Part shown: one piece after another, positions 50,212 through 59,212 of the stretch
Layout: every line of letters begins with the position of its first letter
How positions within the stretch are numbered: the first letter of the stretch is position 1
NCBI GenBank assembly: GCA_002897775.1
Contig: BDTR01000029.1
Coordinates: forward strand, 5,001 to 69,000
From: a bacterium BMS3Bbin08
GTDB taxonomy: Bacteria; Nitrospirota; Thermodesulfovibrionia; UBA6902; BMS3Bbin08
Length of the DNA: 64,000 nucleotides
Reading direction: 5' to 3'
Position numbers and translations under genes: made by a program
The notes under the pieces: model-generated
What the model saw: the letters and a program-made list of their open reading frames with translations, nothing else
Database searches by the model: none
What the model was told of the DNA's origin: nothing

Positions 50212-51126
50212 CTATCCTTCCCGCCAGTAGTGGATCTTCATCGAGGTGTCAATAACACTTTCAATAAATCTCGTTATTTCATTGACAGTCGCCCGCGCGG
50301 TTACCCGGAAGTCCGTGCTCTTTACGGTGATTAGTTTCTGAATATCTATACCGATAGTTTCCATCCCTGACACTCTCACAACGTCGGCAATGTTTTCAAA
50401 CGGAGCGCTTTCCCTGTAATCGATGATCTTTTTTGCAAGGGTTTCGGTCATGTCGCCATGCAGGCTGATAAGCACTGGCAACTCCGCGGTATTTATATTT
50501 ATGTTTATCTCGCCTATACGCCCATGTACCGTTAAGAACGGGCTGATAGCCTCAAAAGTTTCCCGGTCTACTTCCTCTATAAGAGCGAGCTCCTCAATGC
50601 TCCACAGAAACTGGTTCTTTGCCTTGTCTTCTGAATTTTTTAATCTCGGTTCCAGGTCGGGGTCTATCCAGTCCGCAATGGCCAGTGCAAGAGATGGATT
50701 AATATTAAGGTATTCAAATAGCTTTTTCAAGGACTCGAGGGCTTCTTCGTTATCCAGGCCGTTCTCATATACAATGCTGTTAATGTTGAACTTTGAATTT
50801 TCATCCTCAATTGTCACTAAAAGAATTGTATTCTCGCCGAGGTCTTTATAGGCGGGTACAACGAACTTGCGTGAGGAAGTGTAAGAGAACTCATTCAATA
50901 TTTTCAGGTAATCGGAACTAAAAGCCAGTCCTGACTTGGCAGTAAGCGACGCCTTCTGGGCGTTTCTCCAGTTCGACAATGCGGATGTCGACACATAGAC
51001 CTCATAGGCGAACTCAACAGCAAGCCCGGCCAGCAGAGTAACGATCAAAAGGGTGATAATCAGGGCGGTACCTTGTTGATTGACAATTGACAATCGATAA
51101 TTGACCATTGCGTTCTGCCTTCTCAT
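50212..51126 (-). CDS. gspK: Type II secretion minor pseudopilin GspK
   Basis: 304 residues. The leader is followed by the prepilin-like site Gly before TALIITLLIVTLLAGLAVEF; GspK normally lacks the Glu at +5, as here. The large insertion domain of GspK is present (EALESLKKLFEYLNINPSLA, IADWIDPD). GspK caps the pseudopilus tip with GspI and GspJ. The leader contains VNYRLSIVNQQG, part of which is encoded by the ATTGAC word repeat. Overlaps gspJ by four bases. Confidence 0.9.
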   Translation of the reverse strand: MRRQNAMVNYRLSIVNQQGTALIITLLIVTLLAGLAVEFAYEVYVSTSALSNWRNAQKASLTAKSGLAFSSDYLKILNEFSYTSSRKFVVPAYKDLGENTILLVTIEDENSKFNINSIVYENGLDNEEALESLKKLFEYLNINPSLALAIADWIDPDLEPRLKNSEDKAKNQFLWSIEELALIEEVDRETFEAISPFLTVHGRIGEINININTAELPVLISLHGDMTETLAKKIIDYRESAPFENIADVVRVSGMETIGIDIQKLITVKSTDFRVTARATVNEITRFIESVIDTSMKIHYWREG

Positions 51127-51845
51127 AACTGCCTCTCAAATCTGGGACGTGCGTATTCAGTGAGTTTAATTTTATTACCTTTGTCGTCAAACTCTATACT
51201 GAACCGGACAACTTCAGGAAGTTGTCCGGTCTCGTTTGAGTCCCACGTCCTGACCCATTTGCCGTTTGATCTGGTCTCAACGCTGAAACCAACAATTCCT
51301 TCGATCATTTCCACGTTGATCCCCCGTCCCTGTTCCTCCGCGCCGGTGTTCTCCGCTGTTTCCGCTGTAAGCATAAAGGGCAGGGCTTCACTTTTGAAAA
51401 GTACCAGGGTGTTGTTCTTTTCCTTGACATAGTATGAGACTTCCTGCAAACCGCTGCCTTTAAAGGTGAACGCTGCCAGATGTAATACTGACGCCGGATT
51501 CCCGAATATGTCCCTGTCCCTGATCACAAACGCGGTCCTGTTGCTTTCAGCGTCCATTGAAATGGAGCTTTTAAGGAACGCGCCCTCGATCTCGCGTCGT
51601 ATCATGTCAAGGGCGGTCCTTGCCTCTTGATATTTAAGAGATACCTCGTCAAATCTTTCAAGCGCGCGCTGTACAGTAAAGAACGAACTGTAAACAGCGC
51701 CCAGGATGATAACCAAAAGCACCAGGCTTATAAGAATCTCTATGAGGGTGAAGCCCCGTGTGGCATTGACGATTGACGACTGACGACCAATTATCAACAA
51801 TAGTCTATTGCGGATTTTTTGATCGTTTGATCTTGAGGCTGTCAT
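51123..51845 (-). CDS. gspJ: Type II secretion minor pseudopilin GspJ
   Basis: 240 residues. The peptidase site is RG/FTLIEILISLVLLVIILG, with Glu at +5. The leader is about 31 residues, much longer than usual, and contains IGRQSSIVNAT, encoded by the ATTGACGATTGAC word repeat. The C-terminal beta domain is typical (VVRFSIEFDDKGNKIKLTEY). It overlaps gspI and gspK by four bases each. Confidence 0.9.
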   Translation of the reverse strand: MTASRSNDQKIRNRLLLIIGRQSSIVNATRGFTLIEILISLVLLVIILGAVYSSFFTVQRALERFDEVSLKYQEARTALDMIRREIEGAFLKSSISMDAESNRTAFVIRDRDIFGNPASVLHLAAFTFKGSGLQEVSYYVKEKNNTLVLFKSEALPFMLTAETAENTGAEEQGRGINVEMIEGIVGFSVETRSNGKWVRTWDSNETGQLPEVVRFSIEFDDKGNKIKLTEYARPRFERQL

Positions 51846-52342
51846 TTTATTTCCTGGTCCGGCTTTTTAATGACCAGTTCGCTTAGCTCTACCACCTTGC
51901 CGTGTCCGCGGACAATGGCTTTCAGTTCAAGGAATTCGCTGATCATTTTAGCTTCGCCATCTTCAGGGTCCTCAATCTTTTTTACGATGGTCTCATATGA
52001 AAAGTCTTTGTCCTCAAGAACCCCTTTTTTATTCATTGGTTCCAGTTCAAGCTCGGATATTTTTTCTCTTGCCATGAGGACCATCCTTGTCGAAAGAGCG
52101 TCTTCGTAGGTAAGGCCGGCGTGATAATTGACAGTGTGCAGAATGGTTATAAGAGCTCCCCCTATTATTGCAAGCGCGATCAATATTTCAAGCAGGGTAA
52201 AGCCCGCCCTGCGGGTAACAATCGACGATCGAGAACGTAAAGTCCCTCGTAAAGCGGCGAGGCCGCCACGTGGCTTTTCGCCGTTGGGACCCCGTCCCTT
52301 TACGGGATTGACAATTGACAATTTACAGCACATATCCTTCAT
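51842..52342 (-). CDS. gspI: Type II secretion minor pseudopilin GspI
   Basis: 166 residues. Peptidase site AG/FTLLEILIALAIIGGALI, followed by the GspI-type pattern ARE(K)ISELELEP. The leader is about 47 residues, made of two pieces of repeat: LSIVN from the ATTGAC words and KGRGPNGEKPRGGLAALRG from an inverted CGTAAAG...CTTTACG element (about 52238-52308), then SRSSIV. A later start would not avoid the repeat. Overlaps gspH by 20 bases. Confidence 0.88.
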   Translation of the reverse strand: MKDMCCKLSIVNPVKGRGPNGEKPRGGLAALRGTLRSRSSIVTRRAGFTLLEILIALAIIGGALITILHTVNYHAGLTYEDALSTRMVLMAREKISELELEPMNKKGVLEDKDFSYETIVKKIEDPEDGEAKMISEFLELKAIVRGHGKVVELSELVIKKPDQEIK

Positions 52343-52814
52343 GGATCTTTACCCGTCCGTTCAGGTGATTAAAAATGACAGTATATTCCGAGTCGCCCTT
52401 TCTCAGGTGAAGGATTATCGGCTCTTCAGGGCCAAGGGGCCCGAAGACTACTGTGATCTCACCTCTTGATATCTTGCCGTGTGAAGGGATCATAACATCG
52501 TTTATTTCAATGTCACCTTTTATTTTAAAACTCCGGGCTATTCCTGAACTCTCAAATCCCCATGATCTGTCGTCAAGATTTATGTTGAGCAGGTAGGTCT
52601 GTTTTCTTCCAACGGCCTCGTCATACACGTATCTTAAAGAACTTCCCATATGCCGTGCCTCTGTTCTTAACGCGGACATGTCTGAGGAGACCCATAGTGA
52701 CGGCATTATCAGGGCCAGGCTGATGGAGATGATGAAGACAACGACCATCAGCTCTATCAAAGTAAAACCCCGATGAGAATTGACGATTGACGATTGACGA
52801 TTGACGATTATCAA
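52323..52814 (-). CDS. gspH: Type II secretion minor pseudopilin GspH
   Basis: 163 residues from a TTG start. Peptidase site RG/FTLIELMVVVFIISISLAL with Glu at +5. The leader (16 residues) consists almost wholly of IIVNRQSSIVNSH, encoded by four tandem ATTGACG words. The C-terminal domain has EPIILHLRKGDSEYTVIFNH. It starts four bases after the gspG stop and has no good ribosome binding site, so it may depend on coupling. Confidence 0.87.
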   Translation of the reverse strand: MIIVNRQSSIVNSHRGFTLIELMVVVFIISISLALIMPSLWVSSDMSALRTEARHMGSSLRYVYDEAVGRKQTYLLNINLDDRSWGFESSGIARSFKIKGDIEINDVMIPSHGKISRGEITVVFGPLGPEEPIILHLRKGDSEYTVIFNHLNGRVKIHEGYVL

Positions 52815-52818
52815 TTTG

Positions 52819-53391
52819 TTAATCCCAGTTGGTTATGTCTTTGTCATAACCTTCTCCCCCGCTGACGCCGTCGGCGCCGTAGGAGATGATGTCATAATCG
52901 CCCTCTGTGCCCGGGGATATGTATATGTAAAGATTGTCCCACGGGTCAAGGGAGACCTTTCTTTTTTCCAGGTAACCGCCTTGCCTGTAATGTTTCGGAA
53001 TTCTCCCTGTTACAGGCTCCTGGATCAATGCCTCAAGTCCCTGCTCTGTGGTCGGGTAGAACCCGTTGTCTATTTTGAAGAGCTTAAGGGCGGTTTCAAA
53101 GTTCATTATCTGGGCCTGTGCTTCAACAACCCTTGCGTCATCAGTTCTGCTGATAAGTCTGGGCGCTACAATGGCAACAAGAATACCAATAATGAACACA
53201 ACGACCATGATCTCTATCAGGGTGAAACCCCGTGTGGCATTGACGATTGATGATTGACGATTGACGATTGAGGACGTAAAGTCCAGTTGGGACCCCCGTA
53301 TAGGCTCGTGGCCCACGTGGCTTTTCGAGCACGCCCCTTTACGGGATTGATGGTTGACGATTTTGGAATTATTTATTTGCGAAATTTCCAT
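52819..53391 (-). CDS. gspG: Type II secretion major pseudopilin GspG
   Basis: 190 residues. Peptidase site RG/FTLIEIMVVVFIIGILVAI, then the major pseudopilin pattern (KLFKIDNGFYPTTEQGLEAL, YIYISPGTEGDYDIISYGAD, calcium-binding C terminus with GADG). The mature protein is of normal length. The leader is about 55 residues, against 5-15 usually, and includes SSIVNRQSSIVNAT from the word repeat and KGACSKSHVGHEPIRG from a second copy of the CGTAAAG-type element. The ATG at 53391 has AAGGGGG ten bases upstream; no later start avoids the repeat entirely. Confidence 0.92.
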   Translation of the reverse strand: MEISQINNSKIVNHQSRKGACSKSHVGHEPIRGSQLDFTSSIVNRQSSIVNATRGFTLIEIMVVVFIIGILVAIVAPRLISRTDDARVVEAQAQIMNFETALKLFKIDNGFYPTTEQGLEALIQEPVTGRIPKHYRQGGYLEKRKVSLDPWDNLYIYISPGTEGDYDIISYGADGVSGGEGYDKDITNWD

Positions 53392-53406
53392 TATTGATGT
53401 GCCCCC

Positions 53407-54582
53407 TTATCTTATTAATTGGTTGAGTTCAAAGATCGGCAATAGTACCGCTATTACAATGAATCCTACGATAAGCGCCATGAACAGGATCAGTACGGGT
53501 TCCAGGAGACTGGTCAGCCTCTGCAGTTTTTTGTCAAAATCAGCCTCATACGATCTGCAGGCTTTGTCCAGGACCTCGGCCAGTTGCCCGCTTTTCTCAC
53601 CAGTGGATATTATCTGAAGAAATGTCGGGGGGAAGCCTTCAAGGCTGGCGGATAGTTTTGCTCCCTGAGAGATCAGTTCCCGCGCGGATAATATCCTGTT
53701 TTCCAGGACAGCGTTGCCCGTAACCTTTGATGTTAGCTGAAGGGCCTTTAGTATTTTGATGCCGCCTGAAAGCAGAAAGGACATGGTCATGGCAAACCGG
53801 GCGGTGTACAGACTCTGCATGACCCCGAAAGGAAGTTTAAGCAGAATCGAATCAATAACCTCCTGTTTAGTTTTCCTGAGCCATCGATAAAAAGACACGG
53901 CGCCCGCCGCGAAAAGCAGGAGAAGCCACCAGAACTTCTGAAACACCATGCTTACCCATATAAGTATTACGGTTATCATAGGGAGGCTTGCCGAGGTTTT
54001 CTCAAATAAGCTGGTTATCTTGGGGACAACAAAAGTAAAAAGCAGAGAGATAATAATAATACTTACTCCGGTCATAAAGATCGGGTATATAAGCGCGTTC
54101 TGTACCTTGTTCTTTACAGATGTCTGGGTTTCCAGGAAGTCCGACAGCTTTGAAAGAACTTCCGGCAGTCTTCCGCTGTTCTCCCCGGCTGAGACCATGC
54201 TCGTATAGTAGTCAGGAAAGATCAGGGGATACGACTGTGTCGCCCTGGCAAGGGTCGCCCCTGCAGACAGCTGATCTTTTATGTCTACCAGGATCCCTTT
54301 CCACCGGCCTTTCTGTTCTGAGGCAATAGCGCTTACCGCCTCTATCAGGGGAACACCCGCGGACAATAACGTTGAAAGACTGCTCGTGACATCAGGCAAA
54401 AGGGATGGGAGGCGTCTCCAGTGTAATATTTGTTTTTTGTTGAAAACGGCTTCAGTGATCTCCCTGGGGAAAACACCGACAGCTTTTATTTTTATGGCCG
54501 CGTCTTTTTGGCCGTCAGCCTCGATAGTCCCTTTAATTTCAGAACCGTCCTGTTTATATCCCAGATATCTGAATATAGGCAT
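53407..54582 (-). CDS. gspF: Type II secretion inner-membrane platform protein GspF
   Basis: 391 residues with two T2SSF domains (about 65-190 and 265-385), each helical with the pattern LASGVPLIEAVSAI-like and SGGIKILKALQLT. Three membrane segments (about 165-185, 215-235 and 365-385). N-terminal linker YLGYKQDGSEIKGTIEADGQ. It couples the ATPase to pseudopilus assembly. It follows gspE by 69 bases of repeat-like sequence (GCAATTTGCAAT words). Confidence 0.94.
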   Translation of the reverse strand: MPIFRYLGYKQDGSEIKGTIEADGQKDAAIKIKAVGVFPREITEAVFNKKQILHWRRLPSLLPDVTSSLSTLLSAGVPLIEAVSAIASEQKGRWKGILVDIKDQLSAGATLARATQSYPLIFPDYYTSMVSAGENSGRLPEVLSKLSDFLETQTSVKNKVQNALIYPIFMTGVSIIIISLLFTFVVPKITSLFEKTSASLPMITVILIWVSMVFQKFWWLLLLFAAGAVSFYRWLRKTKQEVIDSILLKLPFGVMQSLYTARFAMTMSFLLSGGIKILKALQLTSKVTGNAVLENRILSARELISQGAKLSASLEGFPPTFLQIISTGEKSGQLAEVLDKACRSYEADFDKKLQRLTSLLEPVLILFMALIVGFIVIAVLLPIFELNQLIR

Positions 54583-54651
54583 AATCTTATAATTTTAGAT
54601 TGTTGATTTTAGATTTATTAAATTTGCAATCATCATTCTGCAATTTGCAAT

Positions 54652-56190
54652 TTAAGAGTCGCTGTCTTTCTGTGTTACCCTTAGGACCTCTTCCAGTGTC
54701 GTAATGCCGCTCAGGATCTTGTTTATCCCGTCGGCCTGAAGTGTTTTAAAACCTTCATTTATCGCTGTCAGCCGTATGGCCTGCGCGTCTTTACGTTCAA
54801 CGATCTGCGACCTTACATCAGGAGTTACTTTCAGAAGTTCAAAGATGCCGGTCCTTCCAAGATAACCTTTACCCATGCACTTGTCACAGCCTTGTCCCCT
54901 GTACAGAACCAGCCCGGTGTTTTCGCTTCTGATAGCGTTTCCAAGATATTCCAGTTCCTGGGGTGAAGGTGAATACGACTCCCTGCAGTGGGGACAGATT
55001 ATTCTTACCAGTCTCTGCGCAAGGACACATATAAGAGATGACGCTACAAGAAACGGCTCGATGCCCATATCAATAAGGCGTGTAATAGCGCCTGGAGCGT
55101 CGTTCGTATGCAGGGTGCTTAGAACAAGATGGCCGGTAAGTGAGGCATGCACCGCGACCTCCGCTGTCTCCAGGTCCCTTATCTCTCCGACCATCATTAC
55201 ATCAGGATCCTGCCTCAGAATGGACCTCAGGCCGGTCGCAAAGTTAAGTCCGATCCTGGGGTTTACCTGGATCTGTCCGATACCTTTTAGCTGGTATTCA
55301 ACCGGGTCTTCCACAGTTATAATGTTTCTCTCTTCTGTATTGAGCTTTAAAAGCGACGCGTAAAGCGTGGTTGTTTTACCTGAACCCGTCGGCCCTGTCA
55401 CCAGTATTATTCCATTCTGCCTGGCAAGGGCGCTGTTGAATGTGTCCAGTACCGGTCCTTCAAGACCTATCATCTCAAGGCTTAAAATACCCACACGCCT
55501 GTCAAGCAGTCTTAAGACCGCCCGCTCGCCCAGTGAGGTCGGAATTATCGAGACCCTTATATCAATGTCTTTGCCGCCCACAAGCAGCCTTATCCTTCCA
55601 TCCTGAGGAAGTCTTTTCTCCGCTATATCCAGGTCTGACATTATCTTTATGCGTGATACCAGCGCGTCCTGGATAATTTTCGGCGGACTGAGTACCTTCC
55701 TGAGTATGCCGTCTACCCTGAACCTTACATCAATGCTTTTTTCATACGGTTCAATGTGTATATCGCTCGCTCTTTCTTTGACAGCCTCCATTAACAGAGC
55801 GTTAAGCAGCCTGATGATGGGAGCCTCTTCAGTCAGCTCGAGAAGGTCTCTTGGTGATTCGAACTCGGTAGCGACCATTGACAGGTCTTCACCTTTTATG
55901 TCGCCCATTACCTCGTCGACCCTGCTTGTCCGGCTGTAGATCCGGTTTATGGCATCCAGTATCACTTCCTTCGGGGCCTGAAGAGGATGTGGTTTCAGGT
56001 TAAAAGACCTCGCCACGTCCATCAGCGCCATGGTGCCGTGGCTGTCAGCCACAGCGGCCAGCAGTTCGCCGTCCTGCCTGCGCAGGGGCAGCAGGACGTT
56101 TCCTTTTACAAATGAAAGCGGCAGGTCTTCAAGCAGGGAAGGGTCTACGTCCTCATCATTTATTCTGTCTATGGTTTTCATAAGGCTCAT
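54652..56190 (-). CDS. gspE: Type II secretion ATPase GspE
   Basis: 512 residues. N1/N2 domains then the ATPase: Walker A GPTGSGKTTTLYASL, Asp box ITVEDPVEYQLKGIGQIQVN, Walker B RQDPDVMMVGEIRDLETAE, His box ASLTGHLVLSTLHTNDA. The zinc site is formed by CPHC and CDKC, about 45 residues apart, as in true T2SS GspE. It powers pseudopilus assembly from the cytoplasmic side. Confidence 0.96.
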   Translation of the reverse strand: MSLMKTIDRINDEDVDPSLLEDLPLSFVKGNVLLPLRRQDGELLAAVADSHGTMALMDVARSFNLKPHPLQAPKEVILDAINRIYSRTSRVDEVMGDIKGEDLSMVATEFESPRDLLELTEEAPIIRLLNALLMEAVKERASDIHIEPYEKSIDVRFRVDGILRKVLSPPKIIQDALVSRIKIMSDLDIAEKRLPQDGRIRLLVGGKDIDIRVSIIPTSLGERAVLRLLDRRVGILSLEMIGLEGPVLDTFNSALARQNGIILVTGPTGSGKTTTLYASLLKLNTEERNIITVEDPVEYQLKGIGQIQVNPRIGLNFATGLRSILRQDPDVMMVGEIRDLETAEVAVHASLTGHLVLSTLHTNDAPGAITRLIDMGIEPFLVASSLICVLAQRLVRIICPHCRESYSPSPQELEYLGNAIRSENTGLVLYRGQGCDKCMGKGYLGRTGIFELLKVTPDVRSQIVERKDAQAIRLTAINEGFKTLQADGINKILSGITTLEEVLRVTQKDSDS

Positions 56191-56207
56191 ACCTGTAGAT
56201 AAAGGAG

Positions 56208-58172
56208 CTAGTCTTGCCGTGGTTCATCTGAAGGCTCCGGTTCCCTGTTCTGGATCGTCACTTTATAATTTGGTTCAGCGTAAAGGATCTCAGGCAGGAC
56301 TGAAAATTCTTTCACGGCCTCATTCACAGACTGTTTCTTTCTGAGATTTATGCGGTATACGCCTGTGGCTTCAAAGTGCCTGATCACTGAGGCGCCTTGC
56401 TGTGATATTATTTCCAGGGCTCTTTCGGTTGTGACCCCATTCCTGAACCTTATCATGAGTTCCCTTTCAATATAGTGACTTTCTCTTGATGCGAAGTCCA
56501 GGTACTTTTTGTTCGTTATGGCGGCCATCTGTGCCGAGTCTTTTACTATATGGGGCGTTATGAATATAAGAAGGTTTGTTTTCTTTTTTGTTATGGTTTT
56601 ATGTTTAAACAGCCATCCGATAATAGGGATATCACCGAGGATCGGTGTTTTTGCCACGCTGTTCTCCTCTATTTCCTGCATAAGACCGCTGATGACCACT
56701 GTCTGCCCGTCCCTGACCACAACGGACGTTTTAGTCGCCCTCTTGGTAGTTGTAGGCCCGACGGAAATAGTAATGTTTTCCGAATCTTCCTTGACTGATG
56801 AGATCTCCTGGTACAGGTCGAGCTTTACGTAATCACCTTCTGTGATCTGAGGGGTTATCCTGAGTGTTATACCAACGTCCTGCCTCTCAATGGAGCTCAG
56901 GACCGCGCTTGTGCTGGCCAGGTCTCTCTGGCTCTTTGATATAAACGGAACGTTCTCTCCAACTATTATCTCAGCCTCCTGATTATTAGAGGTCAGGATC
57001 TGAGGTGTTGAAAGAATATTTATGGCGTCATTGAACTCGCTCAGGTCGAACAGCGCGGCAAAACCGGGAACAGTCATGCTTGATGAACCGAATGTACCGT
57101 CTGAATTTATGGTTGTGATTGGAATATCGAGAAAGTTACCCAGTCCCCCCATGCTGAACCCTGTCAGCCCGGCGAGTATATTTTGCATGGCCGCTGTATC
57201 CAGAGTGCCGAACCCGCCGATTGTCACCGGTGTTTCGTCTATGCTGACTGAAGCCCTCCATTTTGAACCGAGTTCCTTGAGTTTATCTATTCTCGCCTCT
57301 ACGATCATCGCCTCAACAAATACCTGGCGTCTTCTCCGGTCCAGCTTCTTTATGACCTGACTGATCGTGTCATAACCCCCGGGCGAAGCCACGATTATCA
57401 GGGAATTTGTTGCCTTGTCCGGAGTTACAATTATGTCAGTGAGTAAGCTCTCCTTGGTGGGAGTGTCTTTCTTCTGCCTCGCGGTCCGCGTTGCGGCGCG
57501 CGTGCCCTTTATTATCCCTTCCAGTACCTTGGCCAGATCTGTCGCGTCCGCGTTCTCAAGGAAATAAACATTTATGTTGGCAGGTTCAGCATAGGTCGGA
57601 GGCTTGTCGATATTCCTGAGTATGGACATTAATTTGTCTATGTTAAGAGCGGAATCCGCCACCAGCAGAAGGTTGCCAGGCCCAAAAGAGGATATATGCC
57701 CGTTTCGCGAAATAAATGGCTGAAGCATTTTCATGGCCTCATCCGCCTTGATGTTTTTTACCGGCAGAAGCCTGGTTATATAGGTTTCATCAATAGGGAC
57801 CGTGTCTTCGGTAAAAGTGTTCGCTGACTGCCTGGCCATGCTGGAGAGAATTATTTTATACGTCATGGCTCCTGCCGGCACAAGCGTGTAGCCTTTGAGT
57901 TGCAGCACCGACGTGAACAGCGCGAAGGATTCATCCACAGTAAGCCTTGTCGGGGCTATTATCGTAATGTTCCCCTTTATCCTTTTATCAAAAATAAAAT
58001 TTTTGCCTGTGAGTTCGCTTATAAACTCGATCACAGCGGGGATCTCGACGTCAATAAAATTAAATGTGATCTTCTTTCCAGTGTCCTGTGCCTCGGCGAA
58101 TGAAGAAGCTGAGAGCATTAAAACAATGAATACGGCAAGGCATAAGGCAATAGCGATTCTGGAAATTTTCAT
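56208..58172 (-). CDS. gspD: Type II secretion outer-membrane secretin GspD with extra C-terminal domain
   Basis: 654 residues. ATG 58172 is chosen over an upstream GTG because GAGAGGA precedes it and a signal peptide starts there (IALCLAVFIVLMLSASSFAEA). The N0 domain (ITFNFIDVEIPAVIEFISEL), N1-N3 repeats and the secretin beta-barrel (VGENVPFISKS, LRITPQI, TPILGDIPIIGWLFKHKT) are all present. The last ~85 residues (570-654) are not a usual S-domain: they read ELMIRFRNGVTTERALEIIS, then GVYRIN, then VLPEILYAEPNYKVT, the pattern of the propeptide of subtilase (S8/fervidolysin-type) proteases. This looks like a fusion. GspD forms the outer-membrane gate. Confidence 0.94.
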   Translation of the reverse strand: MKISRIAIALCLAVFIVLMLSASSFAEAQDTGKKITFNFIDVEIPAVIEFISELTGKNFIFDKRIKGNITIIAPTRLTVDESFALFTSVLQLKGYTLVPAGAMTYKIILSSMARQSANTFTEDTVPIDETYITRLLPVKNIKADEAMKMLQPFISRNGHISSFGPGNLLLVADSALNIDKLMSILRNIDKPPTYAEPANINVYFLENADATDLAKVLEGIIKGTRAATRTARQKKDTPTKESLLTDIIVTPDKATNSLIIVASPGGYDTISQVIKKLDRRRRQVFVEAMIVEARIDKLKELGSKWRASVSIDETPVTIGGFGTLDTAAMQNILAGLTGFSMGGLGNFLDIPITTINSDGTFGSSSMTVPGFAALFDLSEFNDAINILSTPQILTSNNQEAEIIVGENVPFISKSQRDLASTSAVLSSIERQDVGITLRITPQITEGDYVKLDLYQEISSVKEDSENITISVGPTTTKRATKTSVVVRDGQTVVISGLMQEIEENSVAKTPILGDIPIIGWLFKHKTITKKKTNLLIFITPHIVKDSAQMAAITNKKYLDFASRESHYIERELMIRFRNGVTTERALEIISQQGASVIRHFEATGVYRINLRKKQSVNEAVKEFSVLPEILYAEPNYKVTIQNREPEPSDEPRQD

Positions 58173-58209
58173 TATGTATCCTCTCATATAATTATAGATA
58201 GTTAGCACG

Positions 58210-59097
58210 TTACTTCATCTGGTAGTCCATTGTCATTCTTGAGCCATTGCGTATTATATCAAGATTGACGGTTTTCATGCCTTTCAGCGCGGACATTGTC
58301 TGTACCGCGGCCTCCGGGCTTGACAGGTCAAGGCCGTTTATCCTGAGCAGGATATCATTGTTTCTGAGGCCGAGGCTTTCATAAATACCCCCGGGTTTTA
58401 CCTCAAGAATGCGGAACCCTTCCTGCTTGCCGTCAACTATGTTCGGATAAAGCCTTGCGTCCGTCATTATCTGCCGGGGGTTCCTGAGCGCTGTCTGGAC
58501 CCTTCTCTGATCCAGCACATACTGGTTTTCCCTGACCTTCCTGGCAAAGCCGGGGTGCCTGCCTGAGGAAACCGCGGACCTGAGGTTTTTTGGTTCAATA
58601 TCTGAAATATTCCGGATCTGTATAGTATGTATATTCGCGCCCTGTCTGATCTCGACCTCGGTCCTTTCTATTTTCATTAAGGTGCCATAATTATATACTT
58701 CCCCGCCGTGAGAGAATACCTCTTGCCTGACAGGCTCCGGCCGGGACTTGTCCATGAAGATCGCGTAACTGAGATTATCCGGGCCTGTTACCGTGCCAAC
58801 GAGAATAAGATCAGAAGGAGACTCTGGCTTTTCAGAAGAGCCCTGAGACGAGATCATCGGGTGGAACTCCATGGGCGCGCCAAAAGGATTTTTCTCAACG
58901 ATAGAAGCGTAATTCATAATATTCTTTCCCGCCGGGATCATTTCAGTGGCAGCCTTGCCGCCTGTCGTAAAAGACGGTGTTTTTTTTGACATAGACAATC
59001 CTAAAATATCCCGGATCAGCAGAAGAGCCGTGAGAAAAACAAGAGCAACTATAATAAGGTTAAGAAGGTGCAGTTTTTTAAAGGGAAAATCAAGCAT
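58210..59097 (-). CDS. gspC: Type II secretion protein GspC with PDZ domain
   Basis: 295 residues. One N-terminal membrane helix (LLNLIIVALVFLTALLLI), the homology region contacting GspD (SPSDLILVGTVTGPDNLSYA) at about 90-160, and a C-terminal PDZ domain (about 205-290: GFRILEVKPGGIYESLGLRN and NDILLRINGLDL). It links the inner-membrane platform with the secretin. It is the first gene of the operon, followed by gspD after 37 bases. Confidence 0.92.
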   Translation of the reverse strand: MLDFPFKKLHLLNLIIVALVFLTALLLIRDILGLSMSKKTPSFTTGGKAATEMIPAGKNIMNYASIVEKNPFGAPMEFHPMISSQGSSEKPESPSDLILVGTVTGPDNLSYAIFMDKSRPEPVRQEVFSHGGEVYNYGTLMKIERTEVEIRQGANIHTIQIRNISDIEPKNLRSAVSSGRHPGFARKVRENQYVLDQRRVQTALRNPRQIMTDARLYPNIVDGKQEGFRILEVKPGGIYESLGLRNNDILLRINGLDLSSPEAAVQTMSALKGMKTVNLDIIRNGSRMTMDYQMK

Positions 59098-59212
59098 TAT
59101 TACTTTAGATTAAACGATTGATTCTTTCCATGTCAATAATGTGACCGCTGGAACAGTTTTATCCGTAGCTGTCAATTTGTCTAAATAGAATACTCTATGT
59201 TAGTATTTTTTA

